Shown here: one piece after another, positions 52,829-62,017 of the stretch
How the letters are laid out: each line of letters starts with the position of its first letter
Position numbering within the stretch: the stretch's first letter is position 1
Assembly (NCBI GenBank): GCA_910584815.1
Contig: CAJUBT010000005.1
Span: 20,827-84,826 of the forward strand
Length of the DNA: 64,000 nucleotides
Reading direction: 5' to 3'
From: an uncultured Christensenella sp.
Lineage (GTDB): Bacteria; Bacillota; Clostridia; Christensenellales; UBA1242
The notes under the pieces: generated by a model
Databases searched by the model: none
What the model was told of the DNA's origin: nothing
The model's input: only the letters and a program-made list of their open reading frames with translations
Program-made: the position numbers and the translations under genes

Positions 52829-55420
52829 ATGAAAAAACTTTTTGGAATTATTTCTTTGCTACTTGTTGCAGTATTATTTTTTGGTTGTTCAAATAACAAT
52901 TCTGCACAGGTTAAATTGGCAAGTCAAAAACTAGATGCTAGCCTTAATAATATTATTAGAGAAATTAACAAATTAGAAAGTGTTGAAAATGACAAATTAG
53001 ACCTTACAGATTTGTTGGATGATTATTCTAAAACAGATTATACACAAGAAAACGAAAATCAATATATAAATAATTCAGAACAAAATAACTATAAAGAAAA
53101 TAATCAATATCAAAATATGAATATTACCCCTAAAAGTTATGAAAAAGATAGGGACAATATAATTTTAGCAAGAGGTATTTCTCTTTCACGCAAAAATAAC
53201 AACAAAATTTTTAACTTTATTGGTAAAAATAACACAGCAATGACTAATAACTCCCCTTCTTTAGTAGAAAACGATTACAAAGGATTATATTCAATAAGTA
53301 ACGATTGTTGCGAAGTTAACAAAGAATTTGCCAGTTTAAAAGCAGAACTTTTAAACAATTGTAAAGAAACAAAAACTTTATTAAAACAATTAAAAGAAAG
53401 TAATGTAACATTATCTAATAGTGAACTTAAAACGCTTAATAGTTATTTTGAAGTAATGAATCAATGTGTATATAATTTAAGAAACTGCAAAAGTTGTTCT
53501 ACTACAGCAAATCAAATAAATAACAAAAAAATTAATCTTGCAAATAACTGTGGTAGTATGAATGCTGATTATTTAAAGATTTATAATAATTTAGATTCTT
53601 GTTGCACCTCTTGCAATAACGCTAATAACACTGTTTGTGAATTAAACAAATTTGTATCAAAACTTTTAAATGTTAACGGAAACAAAAATTCTTCTACTAA
53701 AAATATCGATAATGTAGCAAATAGTAATAACAGAAGTTCCAATAATAGATATATAAGAAATAATAGATATTTATCAAAAATCAACAATAGAAAGAATGCT
53801 AACACTAAAGATATTACTAATTCAACAGTAGAAAATAAAACACCAATTAATAATAGTAATAGTAAAATTAATAATGAAAATAAACAAAATAGTAATGTTA
53901 ATTTAAATGATAGTTATTCAACTACTAAAAACACAAATTCAAATAATAGCACTAATGATTTAGCTAAAAACTTTAACAATGAATTAAACAACACAACAAA
54001 CAATGCTAATACTATAAATAATAGTTTAATTAATAATACAATTAATAATTTAAAAAATAATGAAAACATTCAAAATAATGTAAGTAAAGAAAATAGTTAT
54101 ATCAATAATGCTAATGTAGAAAATAATTTAAAAGAAAGTTTCCCAAAAAATAAGGAACTTGAAAACAAAATTATAAATAACTTAAAAACAAATGAAACAA
54201 ATCAAAATGGAACTTTAAATAATACAGCTACTTCTAATACAAAAAATGACTTATTAAATAATACTTCAGTTGAAAATAACACCTTAAATAATATAAATAA
54301 ACCTATTATGCCAAGAGTAGATAATAAAGATTATTCAAGCACAGATAAAAATGTTGCTAATGAAGTAAGTAAAAATAATAATATAAATTCAAATAATAAT
54401 GTATCTGCGTCAACTTCATTAAATAGTAACCAAGATATAGATAAAGAATTTACTTTTAACGATCAACTTGATAATAAAACAAACAGTAATAACTTAACTA
54501 ACAATATCAACACAAATTTAAATAGTATGAATAAATCTAACAATAGCAATTTAAATAATAATATAGATAATAGTGTTAATAATAATTCTACTATTATAAA
54601 TAATAATAGTTCCAATAAAGTAAAAGATGAAAATAAAACATTAAATAACTTAGATCTAAAGAAGAATGACAATTTAACAGAAAATGAAAAGGTTGAATTA
54701 GATAAACAAAATGGATTATATGACTCTAATAATAAGGGTAATAATATAAACAGTAATTCTTCTTTAAATAAAAATTATTTTAGTAAACAATACAATAAAA
54801 AATATGGTAGAAATATACCTTTCAGCAAAGTAACAAAAGATAGAATAAATAGAAGTTTTAACAATTATACAAATAATCAAAATACGACAAGTCAAAATAA
54901 AAATATAAATAACTCAAAAACAAATTCTAACACTAATCAAACAATAGCAAATAACACAAATAGCAAATTATATAGTGACAAAGAAAATATAGACACAAAA
55001 AATGTAGTTGATACTTCAATAAATAGTGCTAAAAATCAAATTACAAATTTAGAGGCAAATAAATCTCTTCCTATTATTGATGTTACTAATGAACAAGTTT
55101 CTAGCCCAACTGTAGATAGTAAAACAAATACTGTAGATGCTAATTTAAATAATACATCTACTGAAACTAATATTAATAATAAAGACACTAATTTATACAA
55201 TATAAATAACACTTTAACAGAAAATACAAATAGCGAAATAATGAATAATAATATATCGAATTATAATAAAGCAATTAATAAGATTGGAAATGGAAATGTT
55301 AGTTCATTAAATCAAAATAAAAATATTAATCAAACATCTTCAACATCTTATAATGCAAAAAATGTAAATCAAACTTTAGCATATGGACCAAAGAATGTAA
55401 GAGCAAATATTGCTATTTAA
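52829..55420 (+). CDS. Giant Asn-rich lipoprotein of unknown function
   Basis: The start is the ATG at 52829, with GGAGG just upstream; an in-frame TTG at 52817 lies before the ribosome site. The 863-residue protein has a lipoprotein signal (KKLFGIISLLLVAVLFFGC). An N-terminal part of about 270 residues contains a cysteine-rich helical domain with CC, NCKSC, and CCTSC pairs. About 580 residues of low-complexity Asn, Thr, Ser and Lys follow, made from AAT/AAC-rich DNA and probably disordered. It ends with a short less biased tail (LAYGPKNVRANIAI). It diverges from the spoVA operon. A spore-envelope role is a guess from position; no homologue recognised. Confidence 0.72.
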   Translation: MKKLFGIISLLLVAVLFFGCSNNNSAQVKLASQKLDASLNNIIREINKLESVENDKLDLTDLLDDYSKTDYTQENENQYINNSEQNNYKENNQYQNMNITPKSYEKDRDNIILARGISLSRKNNNKIFNFIGKNNTAMTNNSPSLVENDYKGLYSISNDCCEVNKEFASLKAELLNNCKETKTLLKQLKESNVTLSNSELKTLNSYFEVMNQCVYNLRNCKSCSTTANQINNKKINLANNCGSMNADYLKIYNNLDSCCTSCNNANNTVCELNKFVSKLLNVNGNKNSSTKNIDNVANSNNRSSNNRYIRNNRYLSKINNRKNANTKDITNSTVENKTPINNSNSKINNENKQNSNVNLNDSYSTTKNTNSNNSTNDLAKNFNNELNNTTNNANTINNSLINNTINNLKNNENIQNNVSKENSYINNANVENNLKESFPKNKELENKIINNLKTNETNQNGTLNNTATSNTKNDLLNNTSVENNTLNNINKPIMPRVDNKDYSSTDKNVANEVSKNNNINSNNNVSASTSLNSNQDIDKEFTFNDQLDNKTNSNNLTNNINTNLNSMNKSNNSNLNNNIDNSVNNNSTIINNNSSNKVKDENKTLNNLDLKKNDNLTENEKVELDKQNGLYDSNNKGNNINSNSSLNKNYFSKQYNKKYGRNIPFSKVTKDRINRSFNNYTNNQNTTSQNKNINNSKTNSNTNQTIANNTNSKLYSDKENIDTKNVVDTSINSAKNQITNLEANKSLPIIDVTNEQVSSPTVDSKTNTVDANLNNTSTETNINNKDTNLYNINNTLTENTNSEIMNNNISNYNKAINKIGNGNVSSLNQNKNINQTSSTSYNAKNVNQTLAYGPKNVRANIAI

Positions 55421-55430
55421 TATATTTATT

Positions 55431-55468
55431 AAAAAAATTCTATGTTAATATTACATAGAATTTTTTTT
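55431..55468 (+). terminator. Terminator after the Asn-rich lipoprotein gene
   Basis: AAAAAAATTCTATGT (55431-55445) pairs with ACATAGAATTTTTTTT (55453-55468). Confidence 0.85.
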
Positions 55469-55531
55469 ATAATTTGAAAAAAAGAATTGCAATTAAATAA
55501 CTTTTATGATAATATTACAAAGTAAATTTTT

Positions 55532-55617
55532 GCCGAAGTGGCGGAATGGTAGACGCACAAGACTCAAAATCTTGCGTAGGCAACTACATGTGGGTTCGAG
55601 TCCCACCTTCGGTACCA
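55532..55617 (+). tRNA. tRNA-Leu (anticodon CAA)
   Basis: This is a class II tRNA with a long variable arm. Acceptor GCCGAAG pairs with CTTCGGT, anticodon stem CAAGA/TCTTG encloses CTCAAAA, the T arm reads GGGTTCGAGTCCC, and CCA is encoded. Confidence 0.95.
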
Positions 55618-55620
55618 AAT

Positions 55621-55658
55621 AAAAACAGAAACCTATTTTTAGATTTCTGTTTTTTTTA
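55621..55658 (+). terminator. Terminator after tRNA-Leu
   Basis: AAAAACAGAAA pairs with TTTCTGTTTTT, with an inner CTA/TAG pairing, ending in eight T. Confidence 0.82.
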
Positions 55659-55800
55659 TAAAAATTAAATATATAAATTACTATCACAAATGTTTCATAA
55701 CAATTAGAAATTAGTGTTTTAAAAATTTAAAAGGTTTAATAAAAAAAATTTAATTATAAATTTAATATATTAAGTTATCACAAACATTAAAATTATATTG

Positions 55801-56538
55801 TTAAAACATTCCACCATCAATAACAATAATTTCTCCATTAATATAATTTGCCTCATCACTAACTAAAAAAGCGGTTAAATTTGCAACATCTTCAGGAGTT
55901 CCAATTCTTTTTTTTAAAATTCTTTCTTTTTCAAATTCCATAATATCAGGAGTTAAATCTTTATTCATATCTGTATTTATCCAACCTGGGGCTATAGCAT
56001 TCACATTAACAAAAGGTGAAAATTCTATTGCCAAATTTTTTGTTATGGAATTAATTGCTGATTTTGAAGCATCGTAATCTATCGTTGTTGGATAAAAACA
56101 ATTTATAGAATTATTTGATGATAAATTAATTATTTTTCCATATTTATTTTTTACCATTTCAAAACCAACCAGTCGGGACAATTGGAACAAGCCGAATACG
56201 TTTGTTTTAAAGGTTTCTATAAAATGACCGACTGTTCGGTCTTTAACATCTAAATCTAAACAAATTCCTGCATTATTAATTAAAATATCTATTTTACCAA
56301 AATTATTTATTGCAAAATTAAATAAATTATTTACCTCTTTTTCTTCTGCTATATTTGCCTTAAAAATTAAAGCATTAACATTAAATTTTTCTTTAATTTC
56401 CTTCATTAATTCTTCTGCTTGAATTTTCGAATTATTATAATTAATAATAATATCGTAATTTAAACTTGCAAGTTTTAATGCTATTGCCTTACCTATTCCC
56501 CTACTAGCCCCAGTAATTAATGCTACTTTATTTTTCAT
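55801..56538 (-). CDS. SDR-family oxidoreductase (FabG-like)
   Basis: This is an NAD(P)-dependent short-chain dehydrogenase/reductase. The 245-residue protein has the cofactor loop TGASRGIGKAIA near the N-terminus and the NNAG motif near residue 90. The catalytic Ser lies in INLSSNNS and Tyr-x3-Lys in YDASKSA. The C-terminal end NGEIIVIDGGMF is typical of FabG-like enzymes. No fatty-acid genes are adjacent, so the substrate is open. It stands alone, with a separate gene 183 bases upstream. Confidence 0.86.
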   Translation of the reverse strand: MKNKVALITGASRGIGKAIALKLASLNYDIIINYNNSKIQAEELMKEIKEKFNVNALIFKANIAEEKEVNNLFNFAINNFGKIDILINNAGICLDLDVKDRTVGHFIETFKTNVFGLFQLSRLVGFEMVKNKYGKIINLSSNNSINCFYPTTIDYDASKSAINSITKNLAIEFSPFVNVNAIAPGWINTDMNKDLTPDIMEFEKERILKKRIGTPEDVANLTAFLVSDEANYINGEIIVIDGGMF

Positions 56539-56720
56539 AAATAACCCTTTTATATCTTTCTAAAATACTTATTAAAGTATTTAATTAATATATTATATTT
56601 TTGAGAATAAATATAAATTTTAATTCTTTCAGTAATAATAATTTAAACTTAAGATTAAACATAAAGAGGGACTAATAATAAAGTGATGTTATTCACCAAA
56701 ACTAATCCCTATTTTTATAT

Positions 56721-57437
56721 TTATTTTTTATTGTTTAAATCTATTTGGCAAGATAAATAATATTTATTTAACACAATGTTTTGTATTTCTTTTGAAATAT
56801 CTTCTATAGTTCTTATATTATTATTTTCATCAACACATTTAACTGTATCATATAAATATTTATTTGCAAGCAACAAATAAGTTTTTTCTGCGTGTATTAT
56901 ATGATTTTTATCGTTCTCGTGCTGGTCTCCCTTTTCTTCTCTGCCCTCTTTTAATTTTTGAGCAGCATCATATGGCATATGTAAAAATATTGTCATATCA
57001 GGTCTAGGTAATTCCAAAAAAGTATATTCCAATTTATCTAACCAGTTTATCATTTCACTTTGTTCTATAGGGTCTATAATTTTACCTGCTTGATGAGCCA
57101 TATTACTTTCAACATATCTATCTAGTATTACATTATATCCTAAATTTAATGCAGATATAATACTATTTATATTATATTTTCTATCTGCGGCATAATAAAG
57201 AGAAGCTACCTTTGGGTTAACATTTCCTGCTCCTTCTGAAAAATAACCTTCGCATATCCAATCTTTTCCCAAATATGGACCTCCAACTATTTTTCCAGTT
57301 GGAGTGTCATACATAGGAAAACCAAATTTTTTTGTTTTAATACCATTATTGTTTAAAAATTCTACAAGCAAATCAGATTGGGTTTGCTTTCCCGAACAAT
57401 CTGTTCCTTCTATAACAATAAGTTTACCTTTTGGCAT
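56721..57437 (-). CDS. Thymidylate kinase-like P-loop kinase
   Basis: The protein is related to dTMP kinase, which phosphorylates dTMP to dTDP. In the 238-residue protein the P-loop is EGTDCSGKQTQSD near residue 10. The DRY motif is in ILDRYVESNMAHQAGK and the substrate region PTGKIVGGPYLG is present. The region EGREEKGDQHENDKNH takes the LID position. Length exceeds the usual 205-215. It ends three bases before the start of the following part of the unit and is co-directional with the MetRS-like gene (4-base gap), suggesting one transcript. Confidence 0.82.
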   Translation of the reverse strand: MPKGKLIVIEGTDCSGKQTQSDLLVEFLNNNGIKTKKFGFPMYDTPTGKIVGGPYLGKDWICEGYFSEGAGNVNPKVASLYYAADRKYNINSIISALNLGYNVILDRYVESNMAHQAGKIIDPIEQSEMINWLDKLEYTFLELPRPDMTIFLHMPYDAAQKLKEGREEKGDQHENDKNHIIHAEKTYLLLANKYLYDTVKCVDENNNIRTIEDISKEIQNIVLNKYYLSCQIDLNNKK

Positions 57438-57440
57438 TTG

Positions 57441-59435
57441 TTAATCTCCTTTAAATTGACTTGGATGTTTTTTAAAGAAATCTTGTTTAGGCTCTAAAAA
57501 TTCTGGTGTATAGTTATTTTTATCTTCAACAAAATCATATATTGGTTTTTCAATATTATCCCAACTAAAAACATTTTCATTTAATTTTAAAAACTTAGCT
57601 AATTTTTCACAAGAATTAGGAGCTATAGGATGTAATAAAACCATTGCTACTTTACTCATATGCAAACAATCAATTATTGCTTGTTTCAATTTGGCTGGTT
57701 CATTTTCTTTTGCATTGGCAATCCAATATTTATTAATGTTCCTAATAAAAGTGTCTAGTTCATAGGTAATCATATGAAACTTTGTTTGAGACATAAATTT
57801 TTCATACTTTAAAATAGTTTTAACACAATCTTTTAAAACATCTTGTGAAACATCTCCATAAGGAACAATGCCATTAAAATATTTTTGCCAACCATAAAAC
57901 AAAGTTCTTAAAATTTTGTTATACACATTTGTAAGCAGGTTGCCTTCCTTTAATACAACATCTACTTCTTCTTCCTTAGCATCTGGATTGAATTTTTTAG
58001 GAGAAAAACTAGCAGAATTATTGCCTAAATTTAACCCTAAAAAATGTGCTCTTAATTGTTCTGCTGTATAGTATTTTAATAGTTCATCTGCCATAGGAGG
58101 TTTTACTTTAGAACTACTACTTGCCTTTTGGTTTAAAAACAATAAATGTTTGTTTGCAACTAAAGTTGATATTTGCAATTCTCCATTAGGCACATCTACA
58201 GTTGAAGCAGATTTTTGAGTATTTAGCCAAATACCATGTTGAGCTGGGCCATAGAAATAAATATTATCTTCACCTATAAATTGGAATATTGAACAATCTT
58301 TATTACACCACCAATCTTTCCAATTATTTGGTTTTCTTTCACTATTAGCTAAAAATGTTTTAGTAAAGGAAATAGGTGCCCATAAACTTTCAGGCCAAAC
58401 CCAGAAAGTTAAATCTTTTTCATTAGGAACAGGAACACCCCAAGTTATGTTTCCAGTTAATCTAAACGGAACTAAAGTCTTACCCGTTCTATATCGTATA
58501 CCACTTTTTGTTAAAATTTCACAGGCTTTTTCTCTGTCTTTTAGAGATTCAAAAATTATTGTTCGTGAAGATTTATTGTCTTCTGTTTGGTGAAATTTTG
58601 GAAGATCTTCTTTAATTCTATTAAAAGAATCATCGTATTCTTTTTTAATATAAATTTCTGGATCTTTTAAAAATTCTTTTATTTCTTTAGTAACAAAGGA
58701 ACGTGTAATTGTATTCTTTTCTAAATAGTCTATCCATTGAACAAGTAAATTTTTATTATCTTGTAATTTAAAATACCAATTAGATATTGGCTTTAAAATT
58801 GGCTTTTCTCCAGTTAAAGTACTAATAGGATTTAATAATTCCTCTGGCATATATTGATGCCCCAAATCGCACTCATCAGCATAACCCTTTTCAGAGCCAC
58901 AATTTTCAAATGGACATTTACCTATTACTTGTCTACCATTTAAAAAACATCCTGCTTTTTCATCATAAAACTGCAAAGTATTCATAAGTTCTAAAGCATT
59001 ATTATCTTTTAGGGTTTCAAACACAATTTTGCTTATTTCTTCGTGAACATCTTTTGCTGGATTTAAACCTGATGCCCCATAAAAGTCAAGAGCAACTTCA
59101 AATTGTTTTAAAGTCTTCTCTTGAAAATCGTGATTATATTTAACATAATCTTCAATACTACCTTCAAAACTGGATGTTTCCTTTAATTTTCTATATCCTT
59201 CCATTATAGGAGACCCATAACAGTCTGTGCCAGAAACAAAAATAACATTTTCTTTTCCTAATCTATCTCTCATAAATCTAGCAAAAGCATCTGCGTGAAT
59301 AAATAACCCGCCAATATGTCCACAATGTAAAGCTTTATTTCCATAAGGCATACCCGAGGTTATTACTACTCTGTTGCTAAATTTTGGTCGATTTTCTAAC
59401 ATTTTAGCTAAAATTTCATCGTTATAACTTTCCAT
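57441..59435 (-). CDS. Methionyl-tRNA synthetase homologue with altered KMSKS motif
   Basis: This is a class I synthetase-like protein of 664 residues. The HIGH region reads ALHCGHIGGL (about residue 35). A zinc-knuckle-like segment is CPFENCGSEKGYADECDLGH. The tryptophan-rich catalytic part includes TWGVPVPNEKDLTFWVWPE. Where KMSKS is expected (about residue 437) the sequence is QKASSSSKVKPP, so the second lysine is replaced by Ser. An anticodon-binding helical domain follows (about 490-620). There is no C-terminal EMAP domain. It may be the working MetRS of this lineage or a paralogue; the genome-wide set decides. The kinase gene follows directly. Confidence 0.78.
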   Translation of the reverse strand: MESYNDEILAKMLENRPKFSNRVVITSGMPYGNKALHCGHIGGLFIHADAFARFMRDRLGKENVIFVSGTDCYGSPIMEGYRKLKETSSFEGSIEDYVKYNHDFQEKTLKQFEVALDFYGASGLNPAKDVHEEISKIVFETLKDNNALELMNTLQFYDEKAGCFLNGRQVIGKCPFENCGSEKGYADECDLGHQYMPEELLNPISTLTGEKPILKPISNWYFKLQDNKNLLVQWIDYLEKNTITRSFVTKEIKEFLKDPEIYIKKEYDDSFNRIKEDLPKFHQTEDNKSSRTIIFESLKDREKACEILTKSGIRYRTGKTLVPFRLTGNITWGVPVPNEKDLTFWVWPESLWAPISFTKTFLANSERKPNNWKDWWCNKDCSIFQFIGEDNIYFYGPAQHGIWLNTQKSASTVDVPNGELQISTLVANKHLLFLNQKASSSSKVKPPMADELLKYYTAEQLRAHFLGLNLGNNSASFSPKKFNPDAKEEEVDVVLKEGNLLTNVYNKILRTLFYGWQKYFNGIVPYGDVSQDVLKDCVKTILKYEKFMSQTKFHMITYELDTFIRNINKYWIANAKENEPAKLKQAIIDCLHMSKVAMVLLHPIAPNSCEKLAKFLKLNENVFSWDNIEKPIYDFVEDKNNYTPEFLEPKQDFFKKHPSQFKGD

Positions 59436-59639
59436 ATCATTCCCCTATTTTTTATTAATTATAATATCTAAGCAAATATTTGTAAAACTAATATTAAGTA
59501 TTTTTAATTTTATTTAAAATCGCATATAAAATTTATTAAATAAATAACTTACTAAAATTTTTATGTTATTTTTTAAATGCAAAAAAAGAACCACCTAAAA
59601 AAGCAGTTCCTTTATCTATCATAAAAATTAATGTAAGAA

Positions 59640-59837
59640 TTAACCCCTAACAATATCTTTATTTTTTAAGCATTTTGTGCAAATATATTTTTTAGTTGGA
59701 GTTCCATCTTCTATTATAGTAACCTTTTGAACATTTGCTTTTTTATGTGTTAAAGTTCTTCTTGTTAATTGTGAACTTCTATAACTTAAATTAGATGCTC
59801 TCATTTGGTCCTTACCACAAACTTCACATTTTGCCAT
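59640..59837 (-). CDS. rpmB: Ribosomal protein bL28
   Basis: A large-subunit ribosomal protein of 65 residues. MAKCEVCGKDQMRASNLSYR and CTKCLKN provide the four-cysteine zinc-binding form (C-x2-C ... C-x2-C). RRTLTHKKANVQKV is the conserved basic core. A GGAG ribosome site lies upstream. A weak hairpin with a T run near 59580-59612 may terminate it. Confidence 0.95.
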   Translation of the reverse strand: MAKCEVCGKDQMRASNLSYRSSQLTRRTLTHKKANVQKVTIIEDGTPTKKYICTKCLKNKDIVRG

Positions 59838-60162
59838 CTCTAAATTCTCCTTAAAAATTAATACTAATTTATTATACTAATAATTTATAAAAAGTCAACA
59901 AAAACAAATAAAAAAATATCAAAATGAAAGGCTGTGCTAATTCTAATCTTACTTTAATAGTAAAATACTTGACACAAATAACTATTTTTTGTTAATTTAT
60001 ATTATTGAATATTGTAAATTTTTACAATTGTTTTAAAAAATAACAAAATGGTTTAATAAACTATATTAATTTTAAATCAATTTAATATGCTTAGAAAATA
60101 TATATCAATAATTAAAATTACATTTTTGTTTATATATTCATATAAATTAATATACTATTTTT
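59838..60162. other. Intergenic gap between rpmB and tRNA-Thr
   Basis: These 325 AT-rich bases show no open frame of note, no known RNA motif and no strong hairpin. They must contain the divergent promoters of rpmB and the tRNA. Confidence 0.5.
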
Positions 60163-60238
60163 GCTCCTGTGGCTCAGTTGGTAGAGCAATTGATTCGTAA
60201 TCAATAGGTCAGCGGTTCGAATCCGCTCAGGAGCTCCA
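60163..60238 (+). tRNA. tRNA-Thr (anticodon CGT)
   Basis: Acceptor GCTCCTG pairs with CAGGAGC, anticodon stem ATTGA/TCAAT encloses TTCGTAA, the T arm reads GCGGTTCGAATCCGC, and CCA is encoded. It lies 21 bases before the next gene and may be cotranscribed with it. Confidence 0.96.
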
Positions 60239-60259
60239 AAAAATACAAAAGGGAAAAGT

Positions 60260-60742
60260 ATGAAAATATTTTTTGTTCATCACGCACTTAGGGTTAAAGG
60301 CAATCCCCCAGGACCAAATGATAATATACACAAATTAGGAGTGAGAGATGCTAAACTCACAGCCGTTCTCTTAAAGAGATATCAAAAAATGAATGGCAAC
60401 TTAAAAGCAATATATACTTCACCATACTATAGGTGCAGTAAAACAGCGGAATTAATTAATAAATATGTTAAAGTGCCTATAACAAGAGATGACAGACTTA
60501 ATGAAATGAACATTTCAGGCGGAGAAAGTTGGTTATCTTTACAAAAAAGAGTTAGGGAATGTTTAACTGATATTTTAAATTCATTTACAGAGAACGATTG
60601 TGTTGTATGCGTTACTAGTGGAGTTAATATTGCGGGCTTTATTTCACTTGCTTATAAATTAAAGCCAAGTGATTCTACTCCATTTATAACAATGCCTAGT
60701 TGTTCCCCAATTGTATTTGAAATAAATAAATCTTGTTTATAA
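60260..60742 (+). CDS. Histidine phosphatase superfamily protein with altered active site
   Basis: A 160-residue phosphoglycerate-mutase-like protein of SixA/CobC size. The N-terminal motif, normally R-H-G, reads FVHHALRVKG, so the arginine is replaced by His. IYTSPYYRCSKTAELI is the well-kept second motif. The later VTHG motif reads VTSGVNIAG, so the second catalytic His is missing. The acid region RLNEMNISGGESW is present. It may therefore be catalytically weak or inactive, or act as a binding protein. It follows tRNA-Thr and has a strong terminator. Confidence 0.75.
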   Translation: MKIFFVHHALRVKGNPPGPNDNIHKLGVRDAKLTAVLLKRYQKMNGNLKAIYTSPYYRCSKTAELINKYVKVPITRDDRLNEMNISGGESWLSLQKRVRECLTDILNSFTENDCVVCVTSGVNIAGFISLAYKLKPSDSTPFITMPSCSPIVFEINKSCL

Positions 60743-60744
60743 TA

Positions 60745-60779
60745 AAAACCACCAGTAAATCAAACTGGCGGTTTTTTTT
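60745..60779 (+). terminator. Terminator after the histidine phosphatase gene
   Basis: AAAACCACCAGT (60745-60756) pairs with ACTGGCGGTTTT (from 60764), ending in eight T. Confidence 0.88.
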
Positions 60780-60817
60780 ACAATAAAATATCTTTATTAA
60801 AATAAGCTGTTATTTTT

Positions 60818-61909
60818 TTATTCTTCATTTGAAGAATTTTTAAGTTTAATAACATCTGGTTCTTCTTGCATTGCTTTTAAACTTAATGAAACTTTTAAAT
60901 TATCAGTATCAATATCTATAATTTTCAAATCTAATTTTTGACCAACTTTGGCAACTTCATATATGTTTTTAACATAGAAATGGGAGGCTTCCTTAATATG
61001 AAGTAACCCTTCCAAATCTTCACCAAACTTAATAATAGCACCAAATGGCAATATCTTTTTTACTTCTCCATTAACAATATCGCCTATATTCAATGTTTCT
61101 AGTTTTTTAATCATAGGATTTTCTTTCAAGGCTTTATAACTTAAAGAAACTTTTTTATTTTCCTTATCGCATTTTATTACTTTAAAATTATATGATTTTT
61201 CTAATTCAAAAACATCACTAGCTTTTTTATTCCTATCAAAATCTGCTTCACTGTTATGAACAAGACAATCTACTCCATTAACATTTACAAAGGCTCCAAA
61301 ATCGGTAAATCGAACTACTTTACCAGCCACTATTTTATTTTCAAATATAGATGACCAAAAAGTGTTTTCCTCTGTGATTTTTTCATTAACTTCTTGTGCT
61401 TTTATAGATGCAATAATTTTTTGATTATTTAAATCTATTTCAAGCACAATTGCTTTTACTTGTTTATTTACATAATTATTTAAATTGTTGTCTACTTTTC
61501 TGCTTGAAATTTGACTAAAAGGAATAAACACTTCAAAGGCACCTAAATTAGATATTAAACCTGCTTTATTAGTAGATGAAATAATTAAATTAGTTGAATC
61601 TCCAACCTTTAAACCTTTAACAATTTCATTACCAACCTTTAAATAATCAGCTTTTGATTTTGAGAGAATAATCATTCCACTTTCATCCTTAGTGTTTGTT
61701 ATTATTGCCTCAAAACTATCTCCCTTATTAACATTTTCTAAAGCTGTTTTTTCATCTTCACTATAAGGTATAAAACCATCTTTTTTACCACCTATATTTA
61801 ATAAAACTCCATCTTTTAAAAAGTCAACGACATTAGCCATTACCTTTGTTCCTACTTTAAAATGGGTAAAAGTTTTATCTATACTTTCTAAATCAAATTT
61901 ATCATACAT
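60818..61909 (-). CDS. S1 RNA-binding domain protein (ribosomal S1-like)
   Basis: A 363-residue protein built from four S1/OB repeats: about 15-80 (GTKVMANVVDFLKDGVLLNIGGKKDGFIPY), 97-160, 185-250 (AGKVVRFTDFGAFVNVNGVDC) and 270-340 (GEVKKILPFGAIIKFGEDLEGLLH). This matches the short S1-like proteins of Bacillota (YpfD/RpsA type), which bind RNA and may help translation. The second repeat is the least well kept. Confidence 0.86.
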   Translation of the reverse strand: MYDKFDLESIDKTFTHFKVGTKVMANVVDFLKDGVLLNIGGKKDGFIPYSEDEKTALENVNKGDSFEAIITNTKDESGMIILSKSKADYLKVGNEIVKGLKVGDSTNLIISSTNKAGLISNLGAFEVFIPFSQISSRKVDNNLNNYVNKQVKAIVLEIDLNNQKIIASIKAQEVNEKITEENTFWSSIFENKIVAGKVVRFTDFGAFVNVNGVDCLVHNSEADFDRNKKASDVFELEKSYNFKVIKCDKENKKVSLSYKALKENPMIKKLETLNIGDIVNGEVKKILPFGAIIKFGEDLEGLLHIKEASHFYVKNIYEVAKVGQKLDLKIIDIDTDNLKVSLSLKAMQEEPDVIKLKNSSNEE

Positions 61910-62017
61910 AATAATAATTTCTCCTAAGTGTGATTATATCAAATTTTAATGGAATTTAAAACTTATTTTATTAATTATTATAATTTCTAAAAATTATATT
62001 TATAATACTTGAACAAA

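Noticed and set aside
53700..55300. Repeat array or CRISPR in the Asn-rich region
   Set aside because: Repeats are irregular AAT/AAC codon runs in one open frame, without fixed-length spacers or palindromic repeats.
56667..56710. Hairpin AGGGA/TCCCT between the SDR and kinase genes as a terminator
   Set aside because: The stem is short and interrupted and the T run is poor in both directions, so it was not listed as a feature.
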